Of a DNA stretch of 64,000 nucleotides, positions 1-10,924 are shown piece after piece (positions within the stretch are counted from its first letter, which is position 1; every line of letters begins with the position of its first letter). A program made the position numbers and the translations under genes. Source of the DNA: Neoceratodus forsteri. Taxonomy: Eukaryota; Chordata; Ceratodontiformes; Ceratodontidae. The notes under the pieces are model-generated. The model searched no databases. It was not told the DNA's origin and was given only the letters and a program-made list of their open reading frames with translations. The stretch spans positions 458,318,501-458,382,500 of the forward strand of contig CM028129.1 in assembly GCA_016271365.2 (NCBI GenBank). The letters are read 5' to 3'.

Positions 1-1703
1 TTGAGAATAAAGGTCACATGTGTGGGTACGGCGATGTGAGCCAGTGATGAGACGACAGGCCTTATTTAGGGAGGTTGTGATACATTTGAGAGCAGAGGTA
101 GTTGCAGACCCATATATGATAAGACCATAGTCAATGATGCTGACGATGGAGCTTTGGACGGCCACTGCCAGTGCTTCTGAGGTTAGGTGTTTCCTGTGCC
201 GGAATAATATGCCTAACCTCACATTGGCAGACTTTGCAACATTGCTGATATGGACAGCGTATGAGAGGTGGGGATCAAGGGTGATGCTGAGGTACTTGAA
301 TGATTGTGCTTGCTCTAGGATGGTTCCTTATTTGGTTGCAATGGAGAGGTGGAGTTGTTTGTTTTTGTTGTGGGGCTGCAGAACACCATAGACTTGTTTT
401 TTCTGGTTGAGAAGCAGTTTATGATTTAGAAACCAGGATTCAATGGAGGAAAGACCTGCTGAAGTTTATTTTGTAATTGGATTGGATCAGGGTCCGGTGA
501 GGATCACATCATTGTCGGTGCAGAGAATTATTTGTTCTGGGCAGCTGTCCGTAGTGAGTTTAAGAATAGGCTGAAGAGGAGGGGTCCCAGAATGGAACCC
601 TGGGGGACTCCCGAGTGGACCGGTCTAGGGTCTGAGAGTGTATCACCGATTCTTACTGTTTGGGACCATTCTTCAAGGTAGCTCTTAAACCAGCCAATGG
701 AGTCAGTTGACAGCTCAGTGTTCTGAAGCTGGACAAGCAGGAGGCGGTGATTGATGGTGTCAAAGGCTTTAGTTAAGTCAATGTAGATTGAGCCTAGTAG
801 TTCACCGGAGTCAAGTGCATTGTGGATTGTGCCGGTGAATTCAAGTAGGGCTAGGGAGGTGCTGTGACCTTTGCGGAGCCCATGTTGTTGCTTGCACAGG
901 ATGTTGATGTATCCAGGTATTCTGTGAGCTGGTCCAAGATGATGCGTTCTAGTGCCTTGGAGAGTGGGGGTAGTAGGAGATAGGTCTGTAGTTATCATGG
1001 GCAGTTTGTCACCACTTTTATGGATTGGGGTGACAGTGGCAGATTTCCATCTGTCCAGGGACTGGCTAAGGCTGAGGGAGAGGTTGAAAATTCTGGTCAG
1101 AGGACTAAGCACTTCATCAAGTGTTAGAGACTGGATTTTGAGATTGAGGGAGTCATTACTGAATCTTGATTTACCAAGGACTTTGGTTACATATTTGCGT
1201 ACTTGGTGAGCCTTGACCACTTTGAAGTAGAAGAGGGGGGAGCTGGTGGGAGTAGTGTTCATTGTGAACAGAGGGGCTTCACCATCTTTGAAGTAGTCCT
1301 GGGATAGGACAGCGCTGAGGTCAGTAAAGGCTTTGTTAAAGGTATTCGCAATGGTTTTTGGGTTGAGGGTTGTGGTTCTGTTGATGTTGAGTATTGATGG
1401 GGGGGGGGGTTTGGGTGTATTCCCATTGAGTTCCTTTATGTTCTTCCAGAATTCCCGAACATTGCCCCAGGAGTTTGTGAGGGCATGCTTATAGTAGGTG
1501 GACTTCATTTGCCAGATGGTTTTGGTGCAGTCATTGCGGGCACATTTGTAGTTTTGGATGTAGTTTTGCCTTCCAGAGTTTCTGGCCAGCTCCCATAGGT
1601 GGTCTCTTGTTTTTAGCTTCCTGAGGAGGTCACCTGTGAGCCAAGGGTTACTGAGTGATTTGACTTTGCATTTCTTAATAGGAGCATACGTGTCACAGGC
1701 CAC
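1..1703 (-). pseudogene. L2 ORF2 reverse transcriptase portion
   Basis: The longest open part (528-1703, 391 codons) covers the linker and RT core of an L2 ORF2. It starts in the post-endonuclease region (ARNDCTKTIWQMKSTYYKHA), then shows the palm motifs DLTKAFDTINH and GVPQGSILGPLLF. The open frame stops just before the catalytic Y-A-D-D box. In another frame around 500-530 the equivalent position reads C-T-D-N-D, so the double Asp is lost. Beyond it, frameshifted sequence (about 1-500) continues the thumb and C-terminal region with SFKYLSITLDPHLSY and NKACRLITG. RT would copy element RNA at a nicked chromosomal target; this copy cannot. Confidence 0.85.
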
Positions 1704-2147
1704 AGTGAAGATGTTTATGAAGTGGTCAAGGGTAGTGTTTACGTTGGTTGCATTGAAGATAGAGGACCAGTCTTGATGGAGGAGGTGGGATTTGAGCTGA
1801 GGAAGGTGACCACCAGGTAGAACCCTGCTGGTGATAGTTTTTGGTGGTTGTTTGATGAATTTATTTGACCAGGTGCAGCTAACAGGGAGTGGTCGCTGAG
1901 AGCGTCAGGAGGACATTAGTGTTAGATATCCATGATGGGTGACTGGTAAGGATCCAGTCCAAGAGTGTGCTGGTGCCAGTCCTGTAATTTTTCATGGTTG
2001 GTGAGTCAACCATTTGTGTGAGGTTTGCTGCAGCAAGATTATCCCTGTGTGTACCAGCTTTGGCCGCAGGCCAGTTGATGTTGAAGTCACCTAGGAGGAT
2101 GGATTCGGTGTCTGGTGGGAGTAACTTTACAAAGTCAAGAACAGTTG

Positions 2148-2415
2148 CTAGACCAGTTCCCTATTCTTTGGGAGGGATGTAGTTGGTGGCAACAATGAGG
2201 ATTTTGTTTTGGGCTCAAGGAGGATTCTCACTGGCAGTATCTGAGCTGTTGTGGGTTGGAGTGAGGTAATTATGTGGTGCCCCTGTATGGAGTCTTTTAG
2301 GTAAAGAGCGCAGCCACCACCTCTTTTGGAGAGGTGCTCCAGCCTAAAGACGTTGTAGCCAGGAAGGCTGATTGCATGGTCCGGTACTGATGGTGTGAGC
2401 CAGGTTTCAACAACC
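2148..2415 (-). pseudogene. L2 endonuclease, C-terminal part
   Basis: Minus-strand frame with VVETWLTPSVPDHAISLPGY followed by GGGCALYLKDSI. These match the apurinic-like endonuclease blocks (T/V-E-T-W-L and GGG-x-A-x-Y) of L2/CR1-type LINEs, which nick target DNA for priming. It is the continuation of the endonuclease start at 3410-3603; the CR1 copy lies exactly between S-P-D-I-L-V and V-E-T-W. The apparent ATG at 2468 belongs to the CR1, so it is not a real start. The segment ends in stops near 2150 before the RT part. Confidence 0.8.
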
Positions 2416-3409
2416 ATAGAAACATAGAAACATAGAATTTGACTGCAGATAAGGACCGCTTGGCCCACCTAGTCTGCCCATTTTCTTACCTAACAGATAA
2501 GCTGCAGATCCTAGTTAACCAACAGTTTACTTCCTCCTACCCCCCACTAGAACTGTCTTATGTCTGTCCCATGCATTCTTGAATTCGTCCACTGTTCTTG
2601 ACTCCACGACCTCCTCAGGGAGGCTGTTCCATGCATCCACAACTCTCTCTGTGAAAAAATACTTCCTCACATTACCTCTGAGCCATCCCCCTCTATCTTC
2701 AAATTGTGCCCCCTTGTTCTTGCACATCTCTTTTTCTGAAAGATGCTACCCTCTTGGACTTTGTTGATTGCCTTGAGCTACTTGAAAGTTTCTATCATGT
2801 CCCCTCTCTCCCTTCTTTCCTCAAGAGTATACATATTAAGCTCCTTTAGTCTTTCTTCGTATGTCTTCTGGTGCAGACCCTGCACCATTTTGGTTGTCCT
2901 CCTCTGGACAGCCTCCACTCTGTCTATGTCTTTGCGGAGATGGGGTCTCCAGAACTGCACACAGTACTCCAGATGGGGTTTCACCAACTGTCTGTACAGA
3001 GGGATAACAACTTCTATTTTTCTACTATTGATGCCTCTTCCTATGCATCCCAGTATCCCTCCAGCCTTCCTTACTGCCTTCTCACATTGCTTGCCCACCT
3101 TTAGGTCATCCGATATAATTACCCCCAGGTCTCTTTCCATTTTTACTGTTGTCAGTATCTCACCCCCACTGTGTATGCTTCCCTTGGGTTTTTGTTTCCC
3201 ATGTGCATTACCTTGCACTTCTTTGCATTGAATCTGAGCTGCCATACATTTGACCATTCCTCCAACCTTGCCAAGTCCCTTCTCATCCTTTCCACTCCAT
3301 CTTATGTATCAACCCTGTTGCAGATCTTTATATCGCCTGCAAAGAGACACACTTTTCCTTCCAGTTCCTCTGCAATGTCACTTATAAAGACATTAAAAAG
3401 GACCGGTCC
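2416..3409 (-). mobile_element. CR1 LINE, 5'-truncated copy
   Basis: The plus-strand left edge is a run of ATAGAAACATAG repeats, which on the minus strand is the CR1-type 3' tail (ATTCTATG-like octamers). Reading leftward on the minus strand the copy encodes RT to the ORF2 C-terminus: frames 2778-3257 (RDLGVIISDDLK, LEYCVQFWRPHLRKDIDR, TKMVQGL) and 2527-2727 (RKYFFTERVVDAWNSLPEEV). The catalytic F-A-D-D box appears at about 3330-3345 as F-A-G-D, so the first Asp is gone. The copy is 5' truncated at the RT palm and sits in the L2 endonuclease. The trinucleotide ACC occurs at both edges, which may be a 3-bp target duplication or chance. Confidence 0.92.
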
Positions 3410-3603
3410 ACCAGGATGTCAGGGCTGTGCTGGCTGGTGAAGGCCTGTAGGGCATTCATTTTAGGAAGGAGGCTGCAGATGTTGATTGATATGAATGAGA
3501 GGGCACCCGAAGGCTTGCTCAGATTAATGGCTTTAGAGCAGAATGGGCCAGGGTTTGGGTGCACATTGCCTGACAGCATTAGGAGGAGGAGGACTAGCCT
3601 CAA
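3410..3603 (-). pseudogene. L2 endonuclease, N-terminal part
   Basis: A 73-codon minus-strand frame begins with a hydrophobic stretch (LVLLLLMLSGNVHPNPGP) and continues with ISINICSLLPKMNAL and SPDILV, the N-terminal endonuclease blocks of L2 ORF2. The reading frame leaves the L2 at the CR1 junction at 3409/3410 and its last few codons are CR1 sequence. The hydrophobic leader before NPGP is also present in the other L2 copies of this window (about 30.43, 52.23 and 62.44 kb). Confidence 0.85.
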
Positions 3604-4100
3604 GCTGCTGCAGCGTATTTTTTTAAGGGAATGCTTTCACCTGCTAGCATCTCAGAAAATTGCCGTGCATCGACGATAGTGGGTGAGGGTAAGTGTAGAC
3701 GGGGGGACCAGAGTGGAGGGCTAGGACCAGTGTGGGTGTAGGACAGTTTTATGGCAGTAGGATGGACCCTGGGCAAGGGGCAGTGATCAGTGTGCAGCGT
3801 GCCTAAGTGGAGGAAGGAGGTAGGAATGTGGAAGCTGTGGAGGAGGAGGAGGGAGGGAAAGCAGGCTTTTGGGATGCAGTAGGGAGGAAGACAGGTAAGA
3901 AGAAGTAGAATAGGGGGTAGAGAACAGTGGAGGCGCATGATTAAGGTAGGATTCGGGGTAGACAAAGGGAGGGGGTTAAGACAGGCTGGCGGGGCTAGGA
4001 GAAGGGGGCAGAAGAGCAGTAGCTGGATCAGTGGGAAGTGAGGATATAGCCAGGAAGGCCAGGCAGCCAGGGACTGTGTCTCTCAGAGGGTATACTTTTT
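3604..4100 (-). other. Probable 5' region of the L2
   Basis: Minus-strand frame 3600-3965 (121 codons, Leu/Pro/His-rich) lies directly upstream of the L2 endonuclease start but has no motif I recognise. It is most likely 5' leader or degenerate ORF1-like sequence of the L2. A T10 run at 4093-4102 marks a plausible outer limit. Function cannot be assigned. Confidence 0.4.
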
Positions 4101-4399
4101 TTTTTTAATGAAAGACCAAGAATCCCTCTAGTGGCAGGTCTGTATAACCTGCTAATCCAAAAATAGCCAAAAAAAAAACTTCTGTTGGACACTTGAAATG
4201 CGCTTTGTTCTATCTAAAATCTATTTGTAACAAGTGCCAGGTGGCAGAAGCAGGGAAAAGTCCTGGCCAATCAGAGCGGGTTTGCTGGAAGCAAAAATCA
4301 CAGAAAGTAAGACATGGTCTAAATCCAGTTTAAATAGCAAATGGAGACATCTGATAGGTATTTTGAAATCCTAAGAAGTAAGTAGTTTATATTATGATA

Positions 4400-4846
4400 G
4401 TGGATGCAATATTGAAAAGGCATCATCATTGGGATGTTTTGGTTTTGTTTGTTTTTTTTTTGTTTGTATTATACTTTAATTTAACTACCATGTGCTTTTC
4501 TTATGATTTATTTACCTTATGAGAATTTTGAAAGACAGCCAATGTAACCAGTGATTGTTTTGTATGTCTTTCTGTGTTAAAGTCCCCTACTCATTTTGAG
4601 AAGTGCCATGGGATCTTTAATGTCCACCTGAACAACCATTAAAACAGGCAGATGGGACCTCAGTTCAATGTCTAATTCAAAAGACAGCACCCTCAGGACT
4701 GCAGCATTTCCCTCATGATGAACTACAGGGTCAGTACTGGGATTTTATGCCTAGTTCCTGTTATGGGGTTTTAACCCACAGCCTTCCACTCTTCTGGCCT
4801 CAGAGGCAAGAGTGCAACCTGCTGAGCTACTGACAGGTTTAAATGA
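4400..4846 (-). mobile_element. tRNA-derived SINE (V-SINE-like)
   Basis: On the minus strand a tRNA-like head starts near 4846. Box A TAGCTCAGCAGGTTGC (4814-4829) fits TRGYNNARNNGG, and box B GGGTTAAAACCCC lies at 4765-4777, about 40 bases downstream, as in a Pol III promoter. The body contains GGACATTAAAGATCCCATGG (about 4604-4625), which resembles the conserved central domain of vertebrate V-SINEs from my memory of that family. The tail towards 4400 is AT-rich and its end is not clear. Confidence 0.6.
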
Positions 4847-7019
4847 TTTTCTACATCTCGTAAAGTCAACATCTGCCTCCACAGTGGATAGAGTTACATC
4901 ATCCATGTCCAGTACCAGTTGTCCCTCAATCTCCCCACTTGAGGCCCACTGGAAAAAGTCAGTCACAGCTAAGTTAGTAGTAGCAATCAAACCATCTGAT
5001 ACTGCTGAGTGGTGGTTAGAAAGATCATCCAACCTTGATTGGTTGTATATAGACTAGGTAGCTTTAGTATTGAAAGCAGTTCTGATGGATTATGATGTAA
5101 CGTCTGATGGCAACATCTGTTTAAGATTAATATGATGTGACTTGTCCCACCAAGGGGATGGGTTGCAGTTTCTTGGAAGCACATGGTAGGTCACTTTGCA
5201 TAAAACATTTTAAGCATATCTTATGGAAACATTTTTTACAGATTCTCTCAGATTTGGAAGGGATCAGTGTGGGAGCTCTGGCAGAAAAGAGAAATCTTTA
5301 CTCAGAAATCTCAGCTGTGCTAGGTTAATGTAAGCATTGAAATATTTGTTACTTGTATTTATCCCTCACCCTTCCTCAGGAAAAGTTGATTCAGTTTTGG
5401 AGTATTTTTTGCAGCTTTTTCTTTTTTCTCTCTCTCTCTCTCTTGCAGCATCCATGCATTTTCTACTGCTTTTTGGTGGTTTCTGTTCTTTGGGTTTGGC
5501 ACTAGTCTGGGTTTTTTCTTTGTCCTGATCTTCCTCATCCCCTTTGCCTAAAAAAGTGTCTGCCTTGTTATTGCCGTTGGCTGATCGCTGTTTACTAGTT
5601 CTGCTACTGTATATCTGATCTAGCTTGTGATCTCTCCTTACTGTGAGATCTGGTGAATCTCTATGTGGAATGACCTCTTTTCATGACTGCTTCTCCTAAT
5701 CATTAACAGCATTTTCTTGATGGTCAGCCAGGTCTATCTCATATGTATTTTGGTTGCTACAAGTCACTTGTTTCTTGTGAGTACCAGTTTCTTACCAAGT
5801 CTTTCATTAAGCCCTGTAAACTCAGGTTAATCCTTGTTTTGTAGGATATCCTCCTCCTCCTTCTTCCCATCTATTTGTTTTAAAATCTCCTGATTTTGCT
5901 CTGTATCCTGGTTGAGGAGGATTTGAATGAGTGTGAAAGAGCAGATGTTCAATGTTTTGTCCCACCTTTTCTGGTGCACGTCTTTAGTAAAGTCTCCTGA
6001 TGGGGCTTTATCTATTTGGAGACCTTTTGGCATGTGCTTGGTATCATGTATTTGGTCAGACTCCTCTGTGTATAGTAAAGATTCATTGCAAAAAGCTTCA
6101 TTAATGCAGACATTAAGGTTGAAGCACGCAAAGCTCACGAAGTACAGAAATTAAACAATATTAGGCTTTTGGGTCTTCAGAGTCTAGTGGAACCAGTGGT
6201 GGGGTCTCTCCTGGAGTTGTCAGCCCTAATGCCCACCCCTCCTCCCCAGCTTGGAGTTGTCAGCCCTAATGCCCACCCCTCCTCCCCAGCCAATAGCATC
6301 CTGTTTGAAGCACGATATACAGCTCCATTCCAGTGTCTTGTAGTGTTACACTTTTCAGAGGTAAAGAAATATGGCTTTCTACATGCTGCCGACAGAATCT
6401 GTCATATATTTCTTCACACAGTGCCCTGTTGGCCTGGCATGAAGAAAACAGATAATGTCTGACATTGTTTGCTCAGTGGAGGGGGTTGGGTATTAGGTTT
6501 TTAACCCCAAGAAAGACCCCACCATTGATTTGCCAAGACTTCAAAACCCCAAAACCCTTAAATGTTTTGATTTCCCTACTTTATGCCCTTTGCATTCTTC
6601 AACCTAATGTCTGCATTAACATAGTCTTTTGCAATGCATTTTCCTTCTTTTTCTCAGAGTGAAATCATTTTCATTTATGCAGGTCCTGATCGGAGTTGTG
6701 TAAATGAAATCAACAGAATAGTGGAGATAGTCTCATCCCAATGCATGGGCCCATCAAGCCAAATATGCACATCAGATCCTTGTAAGTGAAGGCTCTCCAG
6801 TGCACCACAAGGTGTCAGCTGTGTGCCAGAATACTGCTCTATCCCTCCACTGGCTGGGGCTAGTGCCGGACACTGCAGCATCTTCCCCTCAGCCTCAGCT
6901 TATTCAGCCTTCTCATTGAGCTTGCACTTGAACTCACACAATTGGACAGGAAAGGCAACATCCCTTACAGAAATATAAATGAAATATTTTCTTGCTGTGT
7001 GTATAAAACTACCCATACG
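4847..7019. other. Unassigned sequence without recognisable gene
   Basis: Short open frames only, none with a domain I recognise. Visible structures are a (TC)n tract at about 5429-5444 and a 40-bp perfect-but-one-base tandem duplication at 6211-6290, listed separately. Base composition is moderately AT-rich. I see nothing else to support. Confidence 0.5.
6211..6290. repeat. 40-bp tandem duplication
   Basis: Two adjacent 40-bp units (6211-6250 and 6251-6290) containing GGAGTTGTCAGCCC and CACCCCTCCTCCCCAGC. They differ at one base (C versus T at the second unit position). The near identity points to a recent slippage or local duplication. Confidence 0.9.
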
Positions 7020-7386
7020 ATATGCATATATGCATGCTGCAAGCATGATTTAAATGTTAAATTGGAACCAACTGCATGCATGTGGCATGCGTGCAGCATG
7101 CAAGTGTAGAAAGCATGCTTTTTATGTTAAATTGGGACAAACTGCATGCATGTGGCATGTGAGCAAAAAGCAAGTGTTCACTGATAACTGCATGCATAAA
7201 AGTTAATTTACTTGCTCAGGATCACACCATATGCAAGTGGGGGTTGATGAGATTCAAATCCAGGTCTTCAGATCTCCAAGTCTCCTGGTTTGCAGTTCAG
7301 TGCCTTTAATCAGTAAGCTATACTGCCTGCACACATACGGCTTACTTGTACAAATCTGAATACATCTGCATGCATGTGGCAAGCAT
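7020..7386. repeat. GCATGC-rich degenerate repeat
   Basis: A roughly 70-bp unit ending in ACTGCATGCATGTGGCATG recurs at about 7031-7090 and 7091-7160, then partially at 7184-7197 and 7362-7382. The units share a middle block ATGTTAAATTGG. Alternating purine-pyrimidine GCATGC stretches dominate. The third and fourth partial units are separated by the SINE at 7200-7335, which seems to have inserted into the array. Confidence 0.7.
7200..7335 (-). mobile_element. MIR-like tRNA-derived SINE fragment
   Basis: The plus strand reads TTACTTGCTCAGGATCACAC, then GATTCAAATCCAGGTCTT, then TAAGCTATACTGCCTGC. This is the order of a MIR/CORE-type SINE in reverse: core (ACTTGCCCAAGGTCACAC-like), B box (GGATTTGAATC on the minus strand) and the tRNA head with A-box remnant. 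It is a 130-bp fragment lacking the LINE-derived 3' tail. Identification is from remembered MIR architecture, not a search. Confidence 0.7.
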
Positions 7387-7800
7387 ATAGCCATTGTTAT
7401 ACTTTTTAGTTTTCTTGTCCCCCTTATCTCAGCAGCACAGCTGAACTGTAGCACACATACCAAGGGAAATGCAGGTGGTTCTTTCCACCCCCAATACACA
7501 CACTTACCCGCAGAACTACTTAATTACTTCTGTCTGGCCTGTACTCCTACTATTTTCTCTTCACAGTTTTGAATGTTTCCACACAAAGAGACAAAAAGGG
7601 GTAAATACAAAAGTAGCAATAATTCAACACCCACCCACATGGCCAGTCCTCCACCTCCCATGCACACACACTGCAGTGGGTGCAGCCATGTTGCTACAGA
7701 CAACCCATCAAGTATAGATAAAAGTCAAAGTCTCTTACCTGAGTACTAGGGAGCCAGAGGCAGGAGTCTTTAAGAGATGATGCCCATGGATCAGAGTACT

Positions 7801-8007
7801 GGGGTGTACTCTTGAAATGAATGGAGTTATTTTTTTATTACAATTTTATATATTATGATAGTGAGTTGGAGAACAATGAAGGCCACTGTTTTACTAACAA
7901 GACCCTTGTTAGTTGAGCAGTGGCCTTCATTAATCTCCAAATCTCCATCATTAATGTACAAAATAGTAATAAAAAAAATACCCCTATTCATTTTAATGGT
8001 GCACGCT
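7801..8007. mobile_element. Foldback element with ~100-bp inverted arms
   Basis: The sequence is symmetric about 7903. ACTAACAAG (7893-7901) pairs with CTTGTTAGT (7905-7913) across a 3-base loop, and GAAGGCCACTG / CAGTGGCCTTC extends the stem. Similarity continues outward with mismatches to 7801 on the left (GGTGTACTCTTGAAATGAATG) and 8007 on the right (CATTTTAATGGTGCACGC). It is a non-autonomous foldback/MITE-type element or a folded-back duplication. No coding sequence and no clear target duplication. Confidence 0.75.
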
Positions 8008-8009
8008 TT

Positions 8010-9210
8010 TGCATTCTCCCTTGCTCTATATCATAATGTACCTGATCGTGGATGTGGAGGTCAGCTTCACAGGGGGAAGGGCATAAGCCTCACTATAGTG
8101 GAACTCCAGTAGTCTGTGCATACCATACCGCTCAACAGTCCCTGAATTCAAGAGACATTCCTCATTTTACCCCTGAAAACTGCTCTGCTCCTCATCCATC
8201 CCTCATGGAAAACATGCTGCTCACACAGCGGATGTCCAGTAAATTTAGACTTTATGTCAGGGGCCATTTCAGATTTCAGTAGGAGAGAGCCAACAACCAG
8301 TGCCAGGTGCAAGATAGCCCCTAGGTGGCAAGCTCCGAATGTCTGGAATGTCTCTAAAAGGTAAAACTTATTTGTTGTAACTGAAAAGTGATATGCAAAG
8401 CAGGAAAAATTCAAATGTGTAATATTCATCTGTCTATACCCAGGAGCAGTGCATCAGATTTGGCTTAAACCCACCTATTTACTAACCAATTTTTTTTTCT
8501 GGCTGAAGTTCTGACCCCTCCCCCCAAAAAAACACTGTCCTGATTTCTCTCCCCAACTACATTCCATTGAATACCCATTCCATATGGGTCGTGAAACTGC
8601 CCAAAGGCTTCCCATTTATAGCATACCTTTGTTGGCCAGCATAAAAGCATTCCTGTCTATTCTCCCCAAAAGAAGCAATTAGGGAGGTGGATTACCTCTG
8701 CCTCAGATTGCCTCAGATTGCCTCAGGCTCACTCGGAACCACCAACCTCCATCCTGATTTGCTCAATATCCATGATTGGCTCCAGTTGCCCCAAGATCTC
8801 ATATCATTGTCCAAGACAGTAATACTTGTTCCCACATTATGCTCTTAGTTCCTAAATATTACCATGTCTGTTTTAATCATAGGTTTTGTCAGGGGAATTG
8901 CTATAAATAAGGTCCATAACAGTGAAGTTTTTACTTGGTTATACTTCAACCAAAACCTCTTAAGACATTGTGGTGTTTTAAAGCTGACAACAAAATGTTC
9001 TTCACCAGAGACATGAATCAGCCCATTTATTTCTAAAGCAAAAACTGCAGTGAGTCCTTCAGCAGTTGTCTTGCTACAAAGATGCAATCTGGATGATCTA
9101 CTATCATCCCCTCCTCCACATTGAGGATGAACTGCATTTTTTTCTGGGGGTCAGTTTGGCATCCTTCTGAAATAATCCTGCATATGTAGATCTAGACCCA
9201 GTGTAGGAAT
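8010..9210. other. Unassigned sequence
   Basis: No frame with a recognisable domain. A short direct repeat (TTGCCTCAGA, 8699-8727) is the only structure seen. Probably decayed repeats or unique intergenic DNA. Confidence 0.45.
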
Positions 9211-9213
9211 CCT

Positions 9214-9263
<50 letters not shown>
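9214..9263. repeat. (TG)n microsatellite
   Basis: About 25 uninterrupted TG dinucleotides. The Cys-Val run in the frame across it is an artefact of the repeat. Confidence 0.97.
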
Positions 9264-9267
<4 letters not shown>

Positions 9268-10924
9268 TACTGGGGAGGGGTCATACTCAAATCCTGAGGA
9301 ATTAAGGTTTGGATCTTTGTCTCCACATTTAGCTCCAATGTCAGAGGTACCTGGTTCTGAACCCCTTGAGATGGAGAGTCATGAGTCTAAGAGTTCTCTT
9401 CCCAGAGTGTGTTTTAGGTTCTGGTCATCTGTCCCTTGGCAGGAGGGTCTGGGCTCCTTGTCCATAGAACCTGACTGTAACCCATTTCTCTGGTCTACTG
9501 TTCCTCTGCTTGCCTTAATCTGTATCTTGGGGTGGGGTGATTACGCGCCTGTGCTGACCTATCAAGAGTGTCAGTCATAGCTTGCCCTGAGTCTCTCACC
9601 CCTGTATCAGAGCTGCCCTCTTGTTCCCATGTTCTCCATCTCCCAATCTTTTCCTCAAGTTAATCGGTACCTGTGCCTCTTTTGTTTGAGAATCCAGTTC
9701 ATTCCTCTACAGCTTCTTCCTCTGCAGCCACGCTGACACTTGCCAGGATTGTCTTGTGGGGGGATTCCTGAATTCACTTGGGTGGTAGTACAGTACACTG
9801 CCCAGACTGCTTCTGTTTTCCAAACTCACAGCACTTCCTCCTCCTGCTGCTGTGACACATCAGACAGTAGGTGATTGTGCCCACTGAGCTTTCCCTTTTA
9901 CATTCTGCCATCTTGTATCTGAGCTGTCAAAGGTGTTGTTAAAATGTCTTAAATGTCTTGGGGGTTCCTGTGCTCACAGGCTCCAAGGGTCACATGTTTG
10001 CTAAAATTGGCATGTTTTTAGGTGGCAAAGTCTCAATGATATTTCTACCACTGCCACAGCCTGTGCATACACAGGTGCAGATAGATGCCGACCGTGGCTC
10101 TAAGAGACTGGCTAGGAGCAGGGTGCAGGATCCCAGTTTGGATCCAGGACCCAGATTTCAGCTTCATCCTGAATCCTGCCTGCGCTTTGGAGAGCTGTTG
10201 CTGTTGACCAAGATAGTTCATCCATTTCAGGAGGCTGCACTTTGAATGCTTTAGCCAGCCATTTTCTCACCTTTGGCTGCTGGCTTTGATCAGTCTCCTT
10301 CAACTGTTTGCCAGTATCAGCACTGACACTGTTAGGCAGCATCTGCAGATTTACATTTGCTTGGGTTGCAGATATTAGGGGGGTTACTAGGGGGCTACTA
10401 GACGGTTAAGACCACAGATTTCCAGGGCTGCTTTTCACTTATGCACTACAGCCATCTCCTGATCCAGATGCTTTTCACTTATTGTACCTCTCTTCATCTG
10501 TGTCCATCATCTGAACCAGCATTCTATGCACTTCAGCCATCTCCTGCTCCACTTGCTCCTCTGCAGCTTCAATATCTTTAGATTCCATAGCATCCAACGT
10601 GTCTGGAACCATTGCACTGTTCTCCTCAGACATATAGACTGGGAGGGAGAATGAAAACTCCAGCCTGCTGCTGCACTTCATCCTTCTCTGCTGATGCTGT
10701 TTCCTTCATCTTGTAAGACAGAGATCCAACAGTGCCCTCTGCCAAGAGAAAAAATAATCTCCTCAGTGTCATGGCCAACATTACTCCTATCAATACAGGA
10801 GTTCCATGTAACCTACCTCTCAGGCCATGCCAAGAAACAAGCACTCATAGCTTGGTGTGCTCATTCTGTTCAAAAATTACTAATGAATAAATACATTTGT
10901 AGTTCCAATACAGTAGAGTAAGTT
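9264..10924. other. Unassigned sequence
   Basis: No recognised gene. A minus-strand frame at 10475-10681 (68 codons, acidic, with EEQVEQEMAEVHRMLVQMMD) has the look of a short coiled coil but no partner exons and no named family. A partial local duplication joins TTTTCACTTATGCACTACAG (about 10431) and TTTTCACTTAT (about 10470). Confidence 0.4.

Larger units (their letters stand above)
1..3970 (-). mobile_element. L2-clade LINE, 3' end beyond window, split by a CR1
   Basis: A minus-strand non-LTR retrotransposon can be followed from upstream sequence near 3970, through an endonuclease start (SGNVHPNPGP at about 3560), to the C-terminal half of the reverse transcriptase at the window edge. The x-x-NPGP motif before the endonuclease is a hallmark of L2-type ORF2. 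A CR1 fragment at 2416-3409 interrupts it inside the endonuclease. The last ~120 bases (minus strand) still encode the C-terminal segment beginning NKACRLITGSHRRTH, matching the L2 fragment at 10.9-12 kb, so the 3' end lies to the left of this window. Frameshifts and stops make it a pseudogene copy. The 5' limit is uncertain: no promoter or target duplication was seen. Confidence 0.85.

Noticed and set aside
2743..3231. 162-codon plus-strand ORF
   Set aside because: Antisense shadow of the CR1 RT C-terminal region.
9215..9580. 121-codon plus-strand ORF
   Set aside because: It opens in the (TG)n run (Cys-Val repeats) and the rest shows no domain; chance frame.
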